DNA of 64,000 nt from Sphingobium arseniciresistens (lineage in GTDB: Bacteria > Pseudomonadota > Alphaproteobacteria > Sphingomonadales > Sphingomonadaceae). Location of the stretch: contig JARFNK010000020.1 in the NCBI GenBank assembly GCA_029167225.1, forward strand, positions 32,984 through 96,983, in the 5' to 3' direction. Both the position numbers and the translations under genes were made by a program. Shown in pieces: positions 52,907 to 61,822 of the stretch (within the stretch, counting starts at the first letter, position 1; every line of letters starts with the position of its first letter). Under the pieces are notes generated by a model that saw only the letters and a list, made by a program, of their open reading frames with translations, searched no databases and was not told the origin of the DNA.

Positions 52907-54100
52907 ATGACATCTGGGCCGCTCACCGGCATCCGCATCCTTGACGCCGCGACGTTTCTTGCAGCGCCCTATGCCGCCTCGCAGCTTTCCGAATATGGCG
53001 CGGAAGTGATCAAGGTCGAACAGCCGCAGGGGGACTGGATGCGGCACATCCCGCCGATGCGAGGTGACATATCTGTCTGGTGGAAAGTTATCGCGCGCAA
53101 CCGGCAAAGTATCACACTCGACTTCAACAGCGAGGAAGGCCGAGACGTCTTCAAGAGTCTGGTGAGTCATTGCGATATCCTGATCGTGAACTTCCGCTCT
53201 GCAGCACTCAAGAAGTGGGCGATGGAGTTTGAGGATCTCGTGAAGTGCAAAACGGATCTCATCTATTATCACCTTACGGCTTTCGGCTCGGGCCCGTATG
53301 AAGAGCGCCCCGGTTTCGCCCGTGTGGCCGAAGCGTTCGCAGGGCTGACCAATCGCACAGGCCTGCCAGGCGGACCGCCAATACAGTCCGGCTATGCCAT
53401 GCTGGGTGACGGTATCGCCGGAATCTACGGTGCCTTTGCCCTGATGCTTGCGCTGCGCCAGCGGGATCTGACCGGCGATCCACAAAAGATCGACCTGGGT
53501 CTCTACGAACCAATCCTCAGCATGATGGAGGACATGATAGTCACCTATGACGAGACCGGATCGCGCATGGAGCGGATGGGCAATTCGAGCCCACGCTGGT
53601 CGCCACATGGCCTCTTCACGACCAAGGACGGGCTCTATGCCGTCATCGCCTGCTCGACTGAGAAACTCTGGCGTCAGCTGCGTATCGTCATCGGCGACGA
53701 AACGCTCAAAGTCTTTGACAATGACGCCGCCGGCCGCGTTACGCATCGGGCGGAAGTCGAAGGCAAGGTGGGTGCCTGGACGCAGTCCCTCACCATGTCC
53801 GAGTTGCTCGATATCTGCGGCAGGGCCGGGCTTGCGGTTGGCCCGATCTACTCGGCGGAGGAAATCATTGCAGACCCGCACATCAGGGCACGCGGCTCCA
53901 TCATCACGCTCGATGATCCGGAAACCGGCAAACCGGTGCGCATGGCTTCTCCCGCAGGTCGCTTTTCAGGGTTCAAGGGGGAGGTCCGGCACCTGGGGCC
54001 GAAGATCGGGGAGCATACGGACAAGATCCTGCACGAACTGCTCGGACTGTCCGGCGAAAAGATCGCAACCTTGCATGCGAAGGGCGTTATCGGAAAATGA
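52907..54100 (+). CDS. CaiB/BaiF (family III) CoA transferase 2
   Basis: A 397-aa protein starting MTSGPLTGIRILDAATFLAA with AAGG 9 nt upstream. Clear family motifs: AAPYAASQLSEYGAEVIKVE, YYHLTAFGSGPYEERPGFAR and VGPIYSAEEIIADPHIRARG. Where most family members have the nucleophilic Asp after PGF/PGY, this sequence has PGFARVAEAFAGL (Ala in place of Asp), shared with some racemase-like members. It may be an alpha-methylacyl-CoA racemase-type or use another residue. Confidence 0.85.
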   Translation: MTSGPLTGIRILDAATFLAAPYAASQLSEYGAEVIKVEQPQGDWMRHIPPMRGDISVWWKVIARNRQSITLDFNSEEGRDVFKSLVSHCDILIVNFRSAALKKWAMEFEDLVKCKTDLIYYHLTAFGSGPYEERPGFARVAEAFAGLTNRTGLPGGPPIQSGYAMLGDGIAGIYGAFALMLALRQRDLTGDPQKIDLGLYEPILSMMEDMIVTYDETGSRMERMGNSSPRWSPHGLFTTKDGLYAVIACSTEKLWRQLRIVIGDETLKVFDNDAAGRVTHRAEVEGKVGAWTQSLTMSELLDICGRAGLAVGPIYSAEEIIADPHIRARGSIITLDDPETGKPVRMASPAGRFSGFKGEVRHLGPKIGEHTDKILHELLGLSGEKIATLHAKGVIGK

Positions 54101-54169
54101 GCGCGCGGCGATTTCACGCGGCGGCCGCCGATGGCCGGCACAACAACCGGACAAAATGCGAGAATGATC

Positions 54170-55372
54170 ATGGCTGATGTGAACGGATATTGCGACCCGC
54201 GCTTTGACCGCGTCCAGCAACTGCTCGCCGACAATGTCGCCGCCGGGCGCGAAGTCGGCGCCAGCCTTTACGTCAGCATCAACGGCGAGCCGGTGATCGA
54301 CCTTTGGGGCGGCTGGCGCGACAAGGACCATTCGGGACCATGGACGCAGGACATGATCGTCAATGTCTTCTCGGCAAGCAAGACAGTCACCAGCTTGGCC
54401 GTCCTGATGCTCGCGGACCGCGGTGAACTCGACCTGTTCGCGCCTGTCGCCGACTATTGGCCGGAATTCGCCCAGAACGGGAAGGAAAAGGCGCAGGTCC
54501 GCCACCTCCTGAGCCATACGGTCGGTCTGCCGGCATGGGAACCGCCCTTCGATCTTGCCCTGGCGATGGATATGGAAGGGGCGACAGCTCGGCTCGCCGC
54601 CCAGGCTCCCTGGTGGGAACCGGGAACGCGTGGCTCCTATCATGCCAGTTCGTTCGGCCATCTCAATGCCGAACTGGTGCGACGAGTGACCGGCAAAAAG
54701 CTCAGCCGGTTCATCGCCGACGAGATCACCGGTCCGCTCGACGCCGATTTCTACCTCGGCCTTGCCGATGACATGTTCGGGCGCGTAGCGACGGTCTATC
54801 CCGCCGAGCAATCCAATGGCCCCAACACGCCTGAAGCCGCGACCGCGCCAGCGGACCCGGATGACGGGCTGGCTGTAGAGCGAGACATCTCGATCCGCAC
54901 GCGCCTGGGCTCCTTTTCCGGGCAGAAGCGCGACGCGCAGGCCCTGTTCAACTCGCCCGAATGGCGGCGCACCGAATTTGGCGGCAGCACCGGTCATGCC
55001 AATGCCCGTGGTCTTGGCCGGATCATGACCGTGCTGAGCAACGGAGGCGTGTCGCGCGGCGTCAAGCTGCTCTCGCGCGAAACGATCTCGATGATCTTTC
55101 AGGAACAGTTTCGCGGGATCGACTCCTACTATATGAAGCCTATCCGCTGGGGTCTTGGCTATGCCCTCGCCCCGCTGGAGAAGAAGGAGCGCGGTCCCCT
55201 GCCCTTCATGCGACCGAGCCCGCGGACCTGCTATTGGTATGGCACCGGAGGGTCGCTTTCCATTGCCGATGCCGAGCACGGTATCGCGCTCAGCTATGTG
55301 ATGAACCAGTGCCAGTTCGGGGCAAAGTCTTTGAACGGTGTCTATTACAACGCCATCTATGACTGTCTGTAG
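54170..55372 (+). CDS. Serine hydrolase, beta-lactamase/esterase VIII type
   Basis: A 400-aa protein (ATG at 54170; 54164 and 54131 also possible). SxxK motif FSASKTV (S68, K71), the Tyr region GSYHASSFG and the KTG-like WYGTGGSLS are present. No signal peptide, so it is cytoplasmic, in line with EstB-type esterases and not with a resistance enzyme. Probably hydrolyses an ester or lactone. Confidence 0.87.
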   Translation: MADVNGYCDPRFDRVQQLLADNVAAGREVGASLYVSINGEPVIDLWGGWRDKDHSGPWTQDMIVNVFSASKTVTSLAVLMLADRGELDLFAPVADYWPEFAQNGKEKAQVRHLLSHTVGLPAWEPPFDLALAMDMEGATARLAAQAPWWEPGTRGSYHASSFGHLNAELVRRVTGKKLSRFIADEITGPLDADFYLGLADDMFGRVATVYPAEQSNGPNTPEAATAPADPDDGLAVERDISIRTRLGSFSGQKRDAQALFNSPEWRRTEFGGSTGHANARGLGRIMTVLSNGGVSRGVKLLSRETISMIFQEQFRGIDSYYMKPIRWGLGYALAPLEKKERGPLPFMRPSPRTCYWYGTGGSLSIADAEHGIALSYVMNQCQFGAKSLNGVYYNAIYDCL

Positions 55373-55403
55373 CCCTGTTCGTCCCGCCAGAACGAGTGGT
55401 CCC

Positions 55404-55865
55404 ATGTATATTGATCGCGAACGCGCCCTGAAACACCCGATAGCCTCTCTTCCCATAGAGCTCGAACGCGGTCGGCTGCGTTTCTTTTCACGCACCATCG
55501 GCCTGACCGACCCAATCTATCTCGACGTCGATGCCGCCATTCGGGCGGGGCACCGAGACTTGCCGGCGCCGCCCACATTTCTCAGCAACGCCATAGAGCT
55601 GGACATCCCCGATCCATTGGGATGGCTCGCCGAACTTGGCGGCGACCTTACCAAGACGACCCATGCGGAACAGAGTTTTACCTATCTGGGCATGGCTTAT
55701 GCCGGAGACAGCCTGATGCTCCGCCGCAGGATCACAGATGTCTATACCAAGAAAGGCGGCCAGCTCGAGTTCGTCGTCAAGCGGACAACCGTCATGCGCG
55801 GTGAGGAAACACTGGCGGAGATCGATTTCACCATCGCCCTTCGCCACCCGGAGGCGACAACATGA
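55404..55865 (+). CDS. MaoC-like dehydratase, N-terminal-domain type
   Basis: A 153-aa hot-dog-fold protein starting MYIDRERALKHPIASLPIEL, the FAS1_DH-region type that pairs with a catalytic hydratase. It has AAIRAGHRDLPAPPTFLSN and HAEQSFTYLGMAYAGDSL but no NxxxH catalytic loop. Its stop overlaps the next hydratase gene. The two most likely form a heterodimeric R-hydratase. Confidence 0.85.
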   Translation: MYIDRERALKHPIASLPIELERGRLRFFSRTIGLTDPIYLDVDAAIRAGHRDLPAPPTFLSNAIELDIPDPLGWLAELGGDLTKTTHAEQSFTYLGMAYAGDSLMLRRRITDVYTKKGGQLEFVVKRTTVMRGEETLAEIDFTIALRHPEATT

Positions 55866-56260
55866 GCACGTTCCCCCTTGCCGTAAACATGGAGCTTCCC
55901 CCGCTCGCTATCGACCCGATTTCGCGCAAGACCCTGGCGCTGTTTGCGGGTGCATCGGGAGATCACCAGCCCTCGCACATAGACATTGACGCCGCCAGGG
56001 CAAAAGGGCGCGACGATGTGATCGCGCATGGCATGCTGATCATGGCCTATATGGGGCGGGTATTGACGGATTTTGTACCGCAGGAACGCATCCGCGCGTT
56101 CAGCACGCGCTTTGTGGCGGTCACGCCGGTCCATGGGGCGCCGACATGTCGCGCGCGGGTGGTCTCGATCGAAGAGGGTTTGGCCACTGTGGAACTCGTC
56201 ACGACCCTGGCCGACGGCAAGATCGTCGCGCGTGGTGAAGCCCTGATCGATATTCGCTGA
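55862..56260 (+). CDS. MaoC-like enoyl-CoA hydratase, catalytic subunit
   Basis: A 132-aa protein with hydratase-2 motif FAGASGDHQPSHID (D34, H39) and AHGMLIMAYMGRVLTDF. ATG overlaps the preceding stop. Together with the 153-aa partner it is expected to hydrate an enoyl-CoA; only this subunit carries the catalytic residues. Confidence 0.88.
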   Translation: MSTFPLAVNMELPPLAIDPISRKTLALFAGASGDHQPSHIDIDAARAKGRDDVIAHGMLIMAYMGRVLTDFVPQERIRAFSTRFVAVTPVHGAPTCRARVVSIEEGLATVELVTTLADGKIVARGEALIDIR

Positions 56261-56347
56261 AGGGCCTTGCGCTCCTCGGCCGCATCAGGATGGATGGATC
56301 AGTCCCCGCACGTAAGCGTCCGGCTTATCGCATCAGGCGCCACACAC

Positions 56348-57478
56348 TCAGTCCAATCGCTTCTTGCGCAGAAATTCGGACATGAGATCGGCGATCTGCA
56401 CATTGTTGAGGTCGGAAAAGGGGAAATGCGTGTTTCCCCTGATACCGATTTCCGGCAGATGTACCAACGTGACATCCCCACCGTGTCGGTTGACGGCATC
56501 TCTCCACAATTTCGCCATCTGCAGGCGCGCGCGCCACAGGTCCGGTCCGCCATGGGGTGTGGGTTCCGCCGGAATATTATCGCCATAGTAGATGACGATC
56601 GGAATGGTGGTGAGGCGCATGAAGTCGTCCCTGGCGATGCCGTCGGCTGCGAGATCACTGCCTGAACTCCGGACAGGTGGTGGCACTTCGCCTTCCGGAA
56701 AGACGAAATTACTGCCCGGTTCATAAGCAACAATGCCACGAATATTTTTCGATTTGATAGCCGTGCGCCATCCCTGGCCGCCACTTTGCGAGTGCGTAAC
56801 AAGAATTCCCGGACCGATCTTCTCGAACAATTCCGCCATCGCGGCCGTATTGACGGCCATATCATATGAGCCGGTGTTTGGCGTCATTTGACGAAAATAC
56901 TGATTCAACGATTCGGGATCACGCGGAAACTGGACACCGGGGAAGTAGCTCGGCCACATGCCTATACGGAAAATCTCATAAAATTGCTGGTCGTCGGTCG
57001 TTGCAGGGATCGACGCCGCCACCGTCGACCGACCGGCATTCCCACGTCTGGGCTGATCGACGAGATAGACTTTGAAACCCCGCCGCAAAAAGATGTTTTG
57101 ATAGCCCTCGCGACCGTCCGGCGTCGTCTCCCACGTCTTCGAAAACTGACCATAGCCATGCCACATGACGAGCGGCAGCTTTCGCGGATTTTCCGGGACC
57201 TGATAGAATGTGTAGAGATGATCGCCATGCAGCGTCTGTCCAGCGGGCGCGACATTGCCAGTCGATGTCACATTCGTGGAGTCGAACACGCCTGGCGTCT
57301 TGACGACCGTCCCCCCAACCATGAAGCTGCCCTGATCCTGAACGACCAACGGCGAGGGAGCGCCGGCGCGCCGGCCTGCAGGTGGCGCGGCAATAAGCCC
57401 GGGGGCTACAGTGGCGGCCGAGAGAGGAAGCAAGGCCCGTACGCCTTGAAGAAAGTGGCGCCGATTGAAGCTGGACAA
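56348..57478 (-). CDS. Tat-exported alpha/beta hydrolase
   Basis: A 376-aa protein with twin-arginine leader SSFNRRHFLQGVRALLPLSA. Motifs: LPLVMWHGYGQFSKTWETTP (oxyanion), VTHSQSGGQG (nucleophile) and a histidine in GNTHFPFSDLNN near the end. It belongs to secreted lipase/esterase-like alpha/beta hydrolases. It is convergent with the MaoC genes and reads away from the TonB receptor. Confidence 0.85.
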   Translation of the reverse strand: MSSFNRRHFLQGVRALLPLSAATVAPGLIAAPPAGRRAGAPSPLVVQDQGSFMVGGTVVKTPGVFDSTNVTSTGNVAPAGQTLHGDHLYTFYQVPENPRKLPLVMWHGYGQFSKTWETTPDGREGYQNIFLRRGFKVYLVDQPRRGNAGRSTVAASIPATTDDQQFYEIFRIGMWPSYFPGVQFPRDPESLNQYFRQMTPNTGSYDMAVNTAAMAELFEKIGPGILVTHSQSGGQGWRTAIKSKNIRGIVAYEPGSNFVFPEGEVPPPVRSSGSDLAADGIARDDFMRLTTIPIVIYYGDNIPAEPTPHGGPDLWRARLQMAKLWRDAVNRHGGDVTLVHLPEIGIRGNTHFPFSDLNNVQIADLMSEFLRKKRLD

Positions 57479-57688
57479 GGCTTTACCTCCAGTTTTTTAA
57501 AATGTGGCCGCAGGCTGGCAGTCAGTATTTCGCGCCAGAACCGTTTCCAGGCAGGTTGAAATCCTGCGGTTCCGGAAAAAGGCGCTCAATCCAAAATCCA
57601 GGCTCGCCGAACCGATGCAATCGCATCGGAATCAGTTCCAGAACAGTCCGTTCGGCACGCGCGCGTTTGCACCCCGCCCAGGACGGGA

Positions 57689-57718
57689 CCGGTCCTGCGA
57701 CGAAAATCGCAGGACCGG
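57689..57718 (-). terminator. Hairpin downstream of TonB receptor 2
   Basis: CCGGTCCTGCGA pairs with TCGCAGGACCGG (12 bp) around CGAAAA, beginning 12 nt after the receptor stop. No U-tract follows on the minus strand, so termination efficiency is uncertain. Confidence 0.55.
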
Positions 57719-57729
57719 CACCAAGACCG

Positions 57730-60579
57730 TCATAATTTGAACCGCACGCCGACCGTCACCGTGCGTCCGATTGGGCTGTAGGTGTTGACATAATATGGTG
57801 TGAACAGCCCGGGAGCAGTCTGCTGCGCCGGCGTGATCGGCGGGTGCGTGTCCAAAAGGTTATTTACCACGGCGAACATCTCGACTTCCCCAAATTTGTT
57901 TGGGATTTTGTACGAGACATTCATGTCCGTATAGACAATCGACGGCACATGATTGGCGACGTAATATTGTACGTGGGACCGATCAAAGGAGCCGATATAG
58001 CGCTCCTGTATGCCGGCGGTGAAGCCGCCGCTGACATAGGTGACGTCAAAAACGCCGCGCCATTTCGGAAGCGGCGTGGTCGCGAAATCGGCCGTCCCCG
58101 CCAATGCGCGCACCGGCTGGCCGGCCGCGTTCTGCTGGTTGAACTTAAGCACTTGCGTCGCGAGCGCCCGGACGCTGACACGCCCGCCGCCCAGATCGAA
58201 GGCATAGGCAAGCTCATAATCAATGCCACGGACAAGCTGGCTGGCAAGGTTCGCATTCGTCACGAGGATCGCTGTCGGGAAATTACCCGGAGACGGATCC
58301 GTTGCACTGATCGGCCGCACCACATTGTCACAAACGGGCGCGGTATAATTGCTTATGGCACAATTATCGAGAATCTGCTGCGCGGTGAACGGCGATGAAA
58401 TTGCGGCCTTGATGTCGATATTATAATAATCCATCGAGAAACTCAGGCCCTGCAAGAAAACGGGCCGCAACACTACGCCAAGCGTCAGAGTCTTGGCGAT
58501 TTCCGGTTTCAATGCTGCGTTACCGCCAGAGACGATCTGCAACGTGGCGTTGCGCCCGGTTAACTGATCAAAGAAACTCTGTGACGAGTTCTGCTGAGCC
58601 GAGAAGAGTTCGAACAGTGTAGGTGCGCGGATATCGCGAGAATATGATCCACGAAACCGTAAGCCTTCCAACGGCTCGAAAACACTACCTACTTTCCATG
58701 TGGTAACACGGCCGCTGGTACTGTAGTCCGTAAGACGGATACCACCGTTCAGGTCGAGAGATCCTATGCCTGAATCTTTCAGAACCGGGACATCCAGTTC
58801 TCCGAATATTTCCTTTACGTTCTGAGATCCGTTGCCAACACCGTTGTTGTTCAAGCGGAATTTCGTTCTCTGATTACTCAGGACACCGCGCAGTCCGGTG
58901 AAGTCAATCGCGATGCTGGGATCACCATTGCTGGTCTGGTCTATCGATACATGGCGATATTCAGCACCCAGCGCAAATGACACCGCTCCGGCGGGCAGTT
59001 TGAAAAGGTCGCCGGTCAGTGTCGCCTGGATGCTATCCATTTTATTTTTTGTCTTGAAGAAGGACGTATCCCAAAAGTAATCATAGGCAGCCTCTTTGGC
59101 AGCGTTGGTCCCGTTATTACCGAAGATGTTGAGTGGAGCGCAGCTGGCGTAGCGGGCCCTGATCGCCGGATCGGGATCGAGCGTGGGCCGACAGACGATA
59201 TTGCCGCTGACAGGATCACGAACGGCATCGACCGACGCATAGAATTTCGAGAACTGGATATCACGCTGCCCGCTGTAAAAATCCGTCTTGGAATGCGAAT
59301 AGCCGATGTCCCACTTGAAGCTGCCCCCGAGATTCCCCTTCAGCCCGGCGTTGATAACAAGGCTGTCACTCTTCTGCGTGACGTCGTGCTGTGGCCCTTC
59401 GGTGAAGATGCGTCCGACATCGAAAGACGATGTGGAGCCCAGTGCCGCGACCTGGGCGGGTTTCAGATAGGCATTATCATTGAATATCCGGATTTGCCGG
59501 ACGAAGAGAGCGCCTGGATTTCCCTTATATTTTGATGTGTTGTAACCGACCGACACGAACCCGATGATGCCGCTGCCGAAATCATATTCAGGGCGCACGA
59601 AAAACTGGTTCATGAGCTGGGAGGAAGCGGTTGTCCCATTCAGCTGATCGAAAATACCGCCATCGCCGCCGATGCTGATCCCCGGAACCGACGTGGGCGT
59701 CCCTAAGTTGAGCGGCACGATGTCGCCATTCGCATTGAACTGCCCGGCAAGCGGTCCGGATGCAACGATGCCCTGGTTGGAAAGCAGCGTCGTACGCGTT
59801 CCGTTGATCGCCGCAAACGGGCTTCCGGCAGTCCCGTTGCCGTTGAGCGACCATGTCTGGCCGATGATCGGCAAATATCGCCGGTCTAGCGGAGCGGTGT
59901 AGTAGCGCTCGGCACTAGCCACGATATGCAGGCGATCGTCCATGAGCGAAACGCCGCCTGCGAGGCCAAGGCGATATGACGGGAAATGGCCATTGGTCGC
60001 AATACCCCCTTGGGCCAGCCCCTTGAGCCCGGTCAGATGCTTGTCGAGAATGAAGTTAACCACGCCAGAAACGGCATCAGATCCGTAAATTGCCGAGGCT
60101 CCGCCAGTGACAACCTCAACCCGCTCGATCAGCATGGAAGGCACCAATGAGATGTCCACGCCACCATTATTGCCGCTGACCGGCATCCGCAGGCCATCCT
60201 GCAGCACCAAAACCCGGTTTGGGCCAAGAGCGCGCATGTTCAGATAATTGCCCGTATTCTGCGCGCCACCCGTGCTGGTCGCTCGGCTCTGCGTGTTGAT
60301 CGAGTTCTGGAACTGCGGCAACTGATTGAGGCCATCGGCGATTGCACCGGGGGCCTGTCGCGCAAGATCTGACGTCTGAACGGCAGTAACGGGGGTCGGC
60401 GCTTCAAAGCCTGGACGAGCGATACGGCTCCCCGTCACGATGATATCCTCAACCGTCGCGGACTGAGCGGACTGAGGAACAGGCTGCGGGTTGAGCGGTG
60501 CTTCGGACTGAGCGTGAGCAGGCAGAGCGGCTGCGAACGCAATTACGCTGGCCGTAGCCAGTATCGAGAAATTCTTCAT
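57730..60579 (-). CDS. TonB-dependent receptor 2
   Basis: A 949-aa outer-membrane receptor. Signal ILATASVIAFAAALPAHAQS, TonB-box-like VEDIIVTGSRIARPG, plug ADGLNQLPQFQNSINTQSRA and VEVVTGGASAIYGSDAVSGV, then a long beta-barrel ending IGRTVTVGVRFKL. It is of the TIGR-type 'TonB-dependent receptor' common in sphingomonads that serve aromatic or hydrophobic substrate uptake. The gene follows an unusually AT-rich leader. It probably imports the substrate of the catabolic region. Confidence 0.93.
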   Translation of the reverse strand: MKNFSILATASVIAFAAALPAHAQSEAPLNPQPVPQSAQSATVEDIIVTGSRIARPGFEAPTPVTAVQTSDLARQAPGAIADGLNQLPQFQNSINTQSRATSTGGAQNTGNYLNMRALGPNRVLVLQDGLRMPVSGNNGGVDISLVPSMLIERVEVVTGGASAIYGSDAVSGVVNFILDKHLTGLKGLAQGGIATNGHFPSYRLGLAGGVSLMDDRLHIVASAERYYTAPLDRRYLPIIGQTWSLNGNGTAGSPFAAINGTRTTLLSNQGIVASGPLAGQFNANGDIVPLNLGTPTSVPGISIGGDGGIFDQLNGTTASSQLMNQFFVRPEYDFGSGIIGFVSVGYNTSKYKGNPGALFVRQIRIFNDNAYLKPAQVAALGSTSSFDVGRIFTEGPQHDVTQKSDSLVINAGLKGNLGGSFKWDIGYSHSKTDFYSGQRDIQFSKFYASVDAVRDPVSGNIVCRPTLDPDPAIRARYASCAPLNIFGNNGTNAAKEAAYDYFWDTSFFKTKNKMDSIQATLTGDLFKLPAGAVSFALGAEYRHVSIDQTSNGDPSIAIDFTGLRGVLSNQRTKFRLNNNGVGNGSQNVKEIFGELDVPVLKDSGIGSLDLNGGIRLTDYSTSGRVTTWKVGSVFEPLEGLRFRGSYSRDIRAPTLFELFSAQQNSSQSFFDQLTGRNATLQIVSGGNAALKPEIAKTLTLGVVLRPVFLQGLSFSMDYYNIDIKAAISSPFTAQQILDNCAISNYTAPVCDNVVRPISATDPSPGNFPTAILVTNANLASQLVRGIDYELAYAFDLGGGRVSVRALATQVLKFNQQNAAGQPVRALAGTADFATTPLPKWRGVFDVTYVSGGFTAGIQERYIGSFDRSHVQYYVANHVPSIVYTDMNVSYKIPNKFGEVEMFAVVNNLLDTHPPITPAQQTAPGLFTPYYVNTYSPIGRTVTVGVRFKL

Positions 60580-60930
60580 ATGAAAATCCCCTCCATTTTA
60601 CCCTATTTTTAATATTAATATGCAAACTATAAGTAATAATGCATATTATATTCTTATAAGGATTATTATTTTTATTATATTTATTATCTTTTGTAATTTT
60701 ATTACGAATTATATTTTAGGAAACTTCAAATAAATGATCTATTTCACGTAAATTCAACTGTTAAACATCGAAAAGCTTAACGGACGCCACCTCCAAAAAA
60801 TGTCGCGAAAGCCACATTTCATGCCTTTCACGCCGACCGCTCCACAAACTACGTTTGCCACATGAAGACTCATGGATCGAGCAGCCTTGCCCCGATTGCA
60901 CTTTATGTCCCGCGAAGCTCGACAAAAGTC
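60580..60930 (-). promoter_or_regulatory. AT-rich leader and promoter of TonB receptor 2
   Basis: The 180 bases before the receptor are extremely A/T-rich for this genome. A perfect 9-bp inverted repeat TAATATGCA (60616-60624) and TGCATATTA (60640-60648) lies about 37 nt from the ATG and may be an operator or 5' hairpin. From 60780 on base composition returns to normal and no gene is seen. Confidence 0.5.
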
Positions 60931-60944
60931 AAGAGGTCAGACCT
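60931..60944 (+). promoter_or_regulatory. Candidate GntR/FCD operator, copy D
   Basis: AAGAGGTCAGACCT; the core AGGTC-A-GACCT is a perfect palindrome equal to copy B except the central base. About 350 nt upstream of receptor 2. Confidence 0.45.
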
Positions 60945-60963
60945 ATTGTGAGGAGATCACAAA

Positions 60964-60977
60964 ATGTATGACCTTTT
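60964..60977 (-). promoter_or_regulatory. Candidate GntR/FCD operator, copy E (reverse orientation)
   Basis: Read on the minus strand: AAAAGGTCATACAT, 11 of 14 positions like copy B. It sits 19 nt after copy D, giving a two-site cluster. Confidence 0.35.
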
Positions 60978-61632
60978 ACACTGAGGAGCCCCGCTCCTGC
61001 CGGCGCAGAAGCACGCGGCAAACCGTCAAAGGCGGCCTTCGTAGCACCAACGAAAAAGGAAGAAACTCATCTGAACGTAGCGCCCGTTGCTCTGCTTTTC
61101 AGGAAAGACATGAAAATCTTGGCAAAGGCCCGCCGCCACCTGGGTCTGCATCCTGATGCGACAAGCCATAAATAGATTATAAGGAGAGGCCCGGAGCAAT
61201 GGCGACCTTTTCTTTCGAACGTCGATCGCTCGTGAGCTCCTGCGTGCGATCCCGGCCCGGATCACCCTGACGATCCCTTCCAACCATGCCCCGTTTACAT
61301 CTCGCCCTTTCGGCACAGCAATCGAAGCGGCAACGGCATTGGCAGCACGGCACGATTACAACCACATCGGGCCGCACTCGAAACTGGGCGGGAAGCCCCC
61401 GCCGAGGTGATGGCAATCATCGTGAAGGAACGAGACCCTACGTCTGAATGGCAACAACCAAGGGAACACCTCAATGACAGGACGCCGAAACCGCCCCTGA
61501 CAAAACAAGATTATGCCAAAGCCACGATTCTACCACCGTGTCAGACCCGCGTGACGAATTCTTGGAAAAATTTGCTACAAGCTCAACGGTCTCGAGCAAT
61601 ACAAAAAGGACTGATTTCAGCCAGTTTTTTGA
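60978..61632. other. Gene-poor stretch before tRNA-Leu
   Basis: Apart from the transposase remnant I see no credible gene. Short frames on both strands lack ribosome sites. It looks like a decayed insertion site next to a tRNA gene. Confidence 0.5.
61218..61440 (+). pseudogene. Decayed transposase fragment (IS3/IS481-like)
   Basis: One frame gives RELLRAIPARITLT, then RHDYNHIGPHSKLGGKPP, the C-terminal tail of DDE transposases of the IS3/IS481 type. It stops at 61410; a one-base shift in the CCCCC tract would continue into AEVMAIIVKE, as in intact elements. No start, no catalytic core and no terminal repeats remain. Confidence 0.65.
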
Positions 61633-61717
61633 TGGTGCGGGCGGTCGGAATCGAACCGACACTCCTTTCGGAACCGGATTTTGAGTCCGGCGCGTCTACC
61701 AGTTTCACCACGCCCGC
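61633..61717 (-). tRNA. tRNA-Leu(CAA)
   Basis: 85 nt on the minus strand including an encoded CCA. The acceptor stem GCGGGCG pairs with CGCCCGC, the D-arm contains TGGTAGACGC, anticodon loop CTCAAAA gives anticodon CAA, there is a long variable arm (TTCCGAAAGGAGT) and the T-loop is GGTTCGATTCC. All class II tRNA-Leu features are present. Confidence 0.95.
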
Positions 61718-61822
61718 ACGGTGGCCAGCCTATAGCGCCTCATTTATATCCTGCAACCGGAAAGGCGATCCTGCCTTGCTCCAGGCAATGAAGCAGCGGC
61801 AGCGCCATCCTCGCGGTTGCAC

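Noticed and set aside
54170-55372. Beta-lactamase resistance gene
   Set aside because: The SxxK fold is shared with cytoplasmic esterases; no signal peptide and the context is catabolic.
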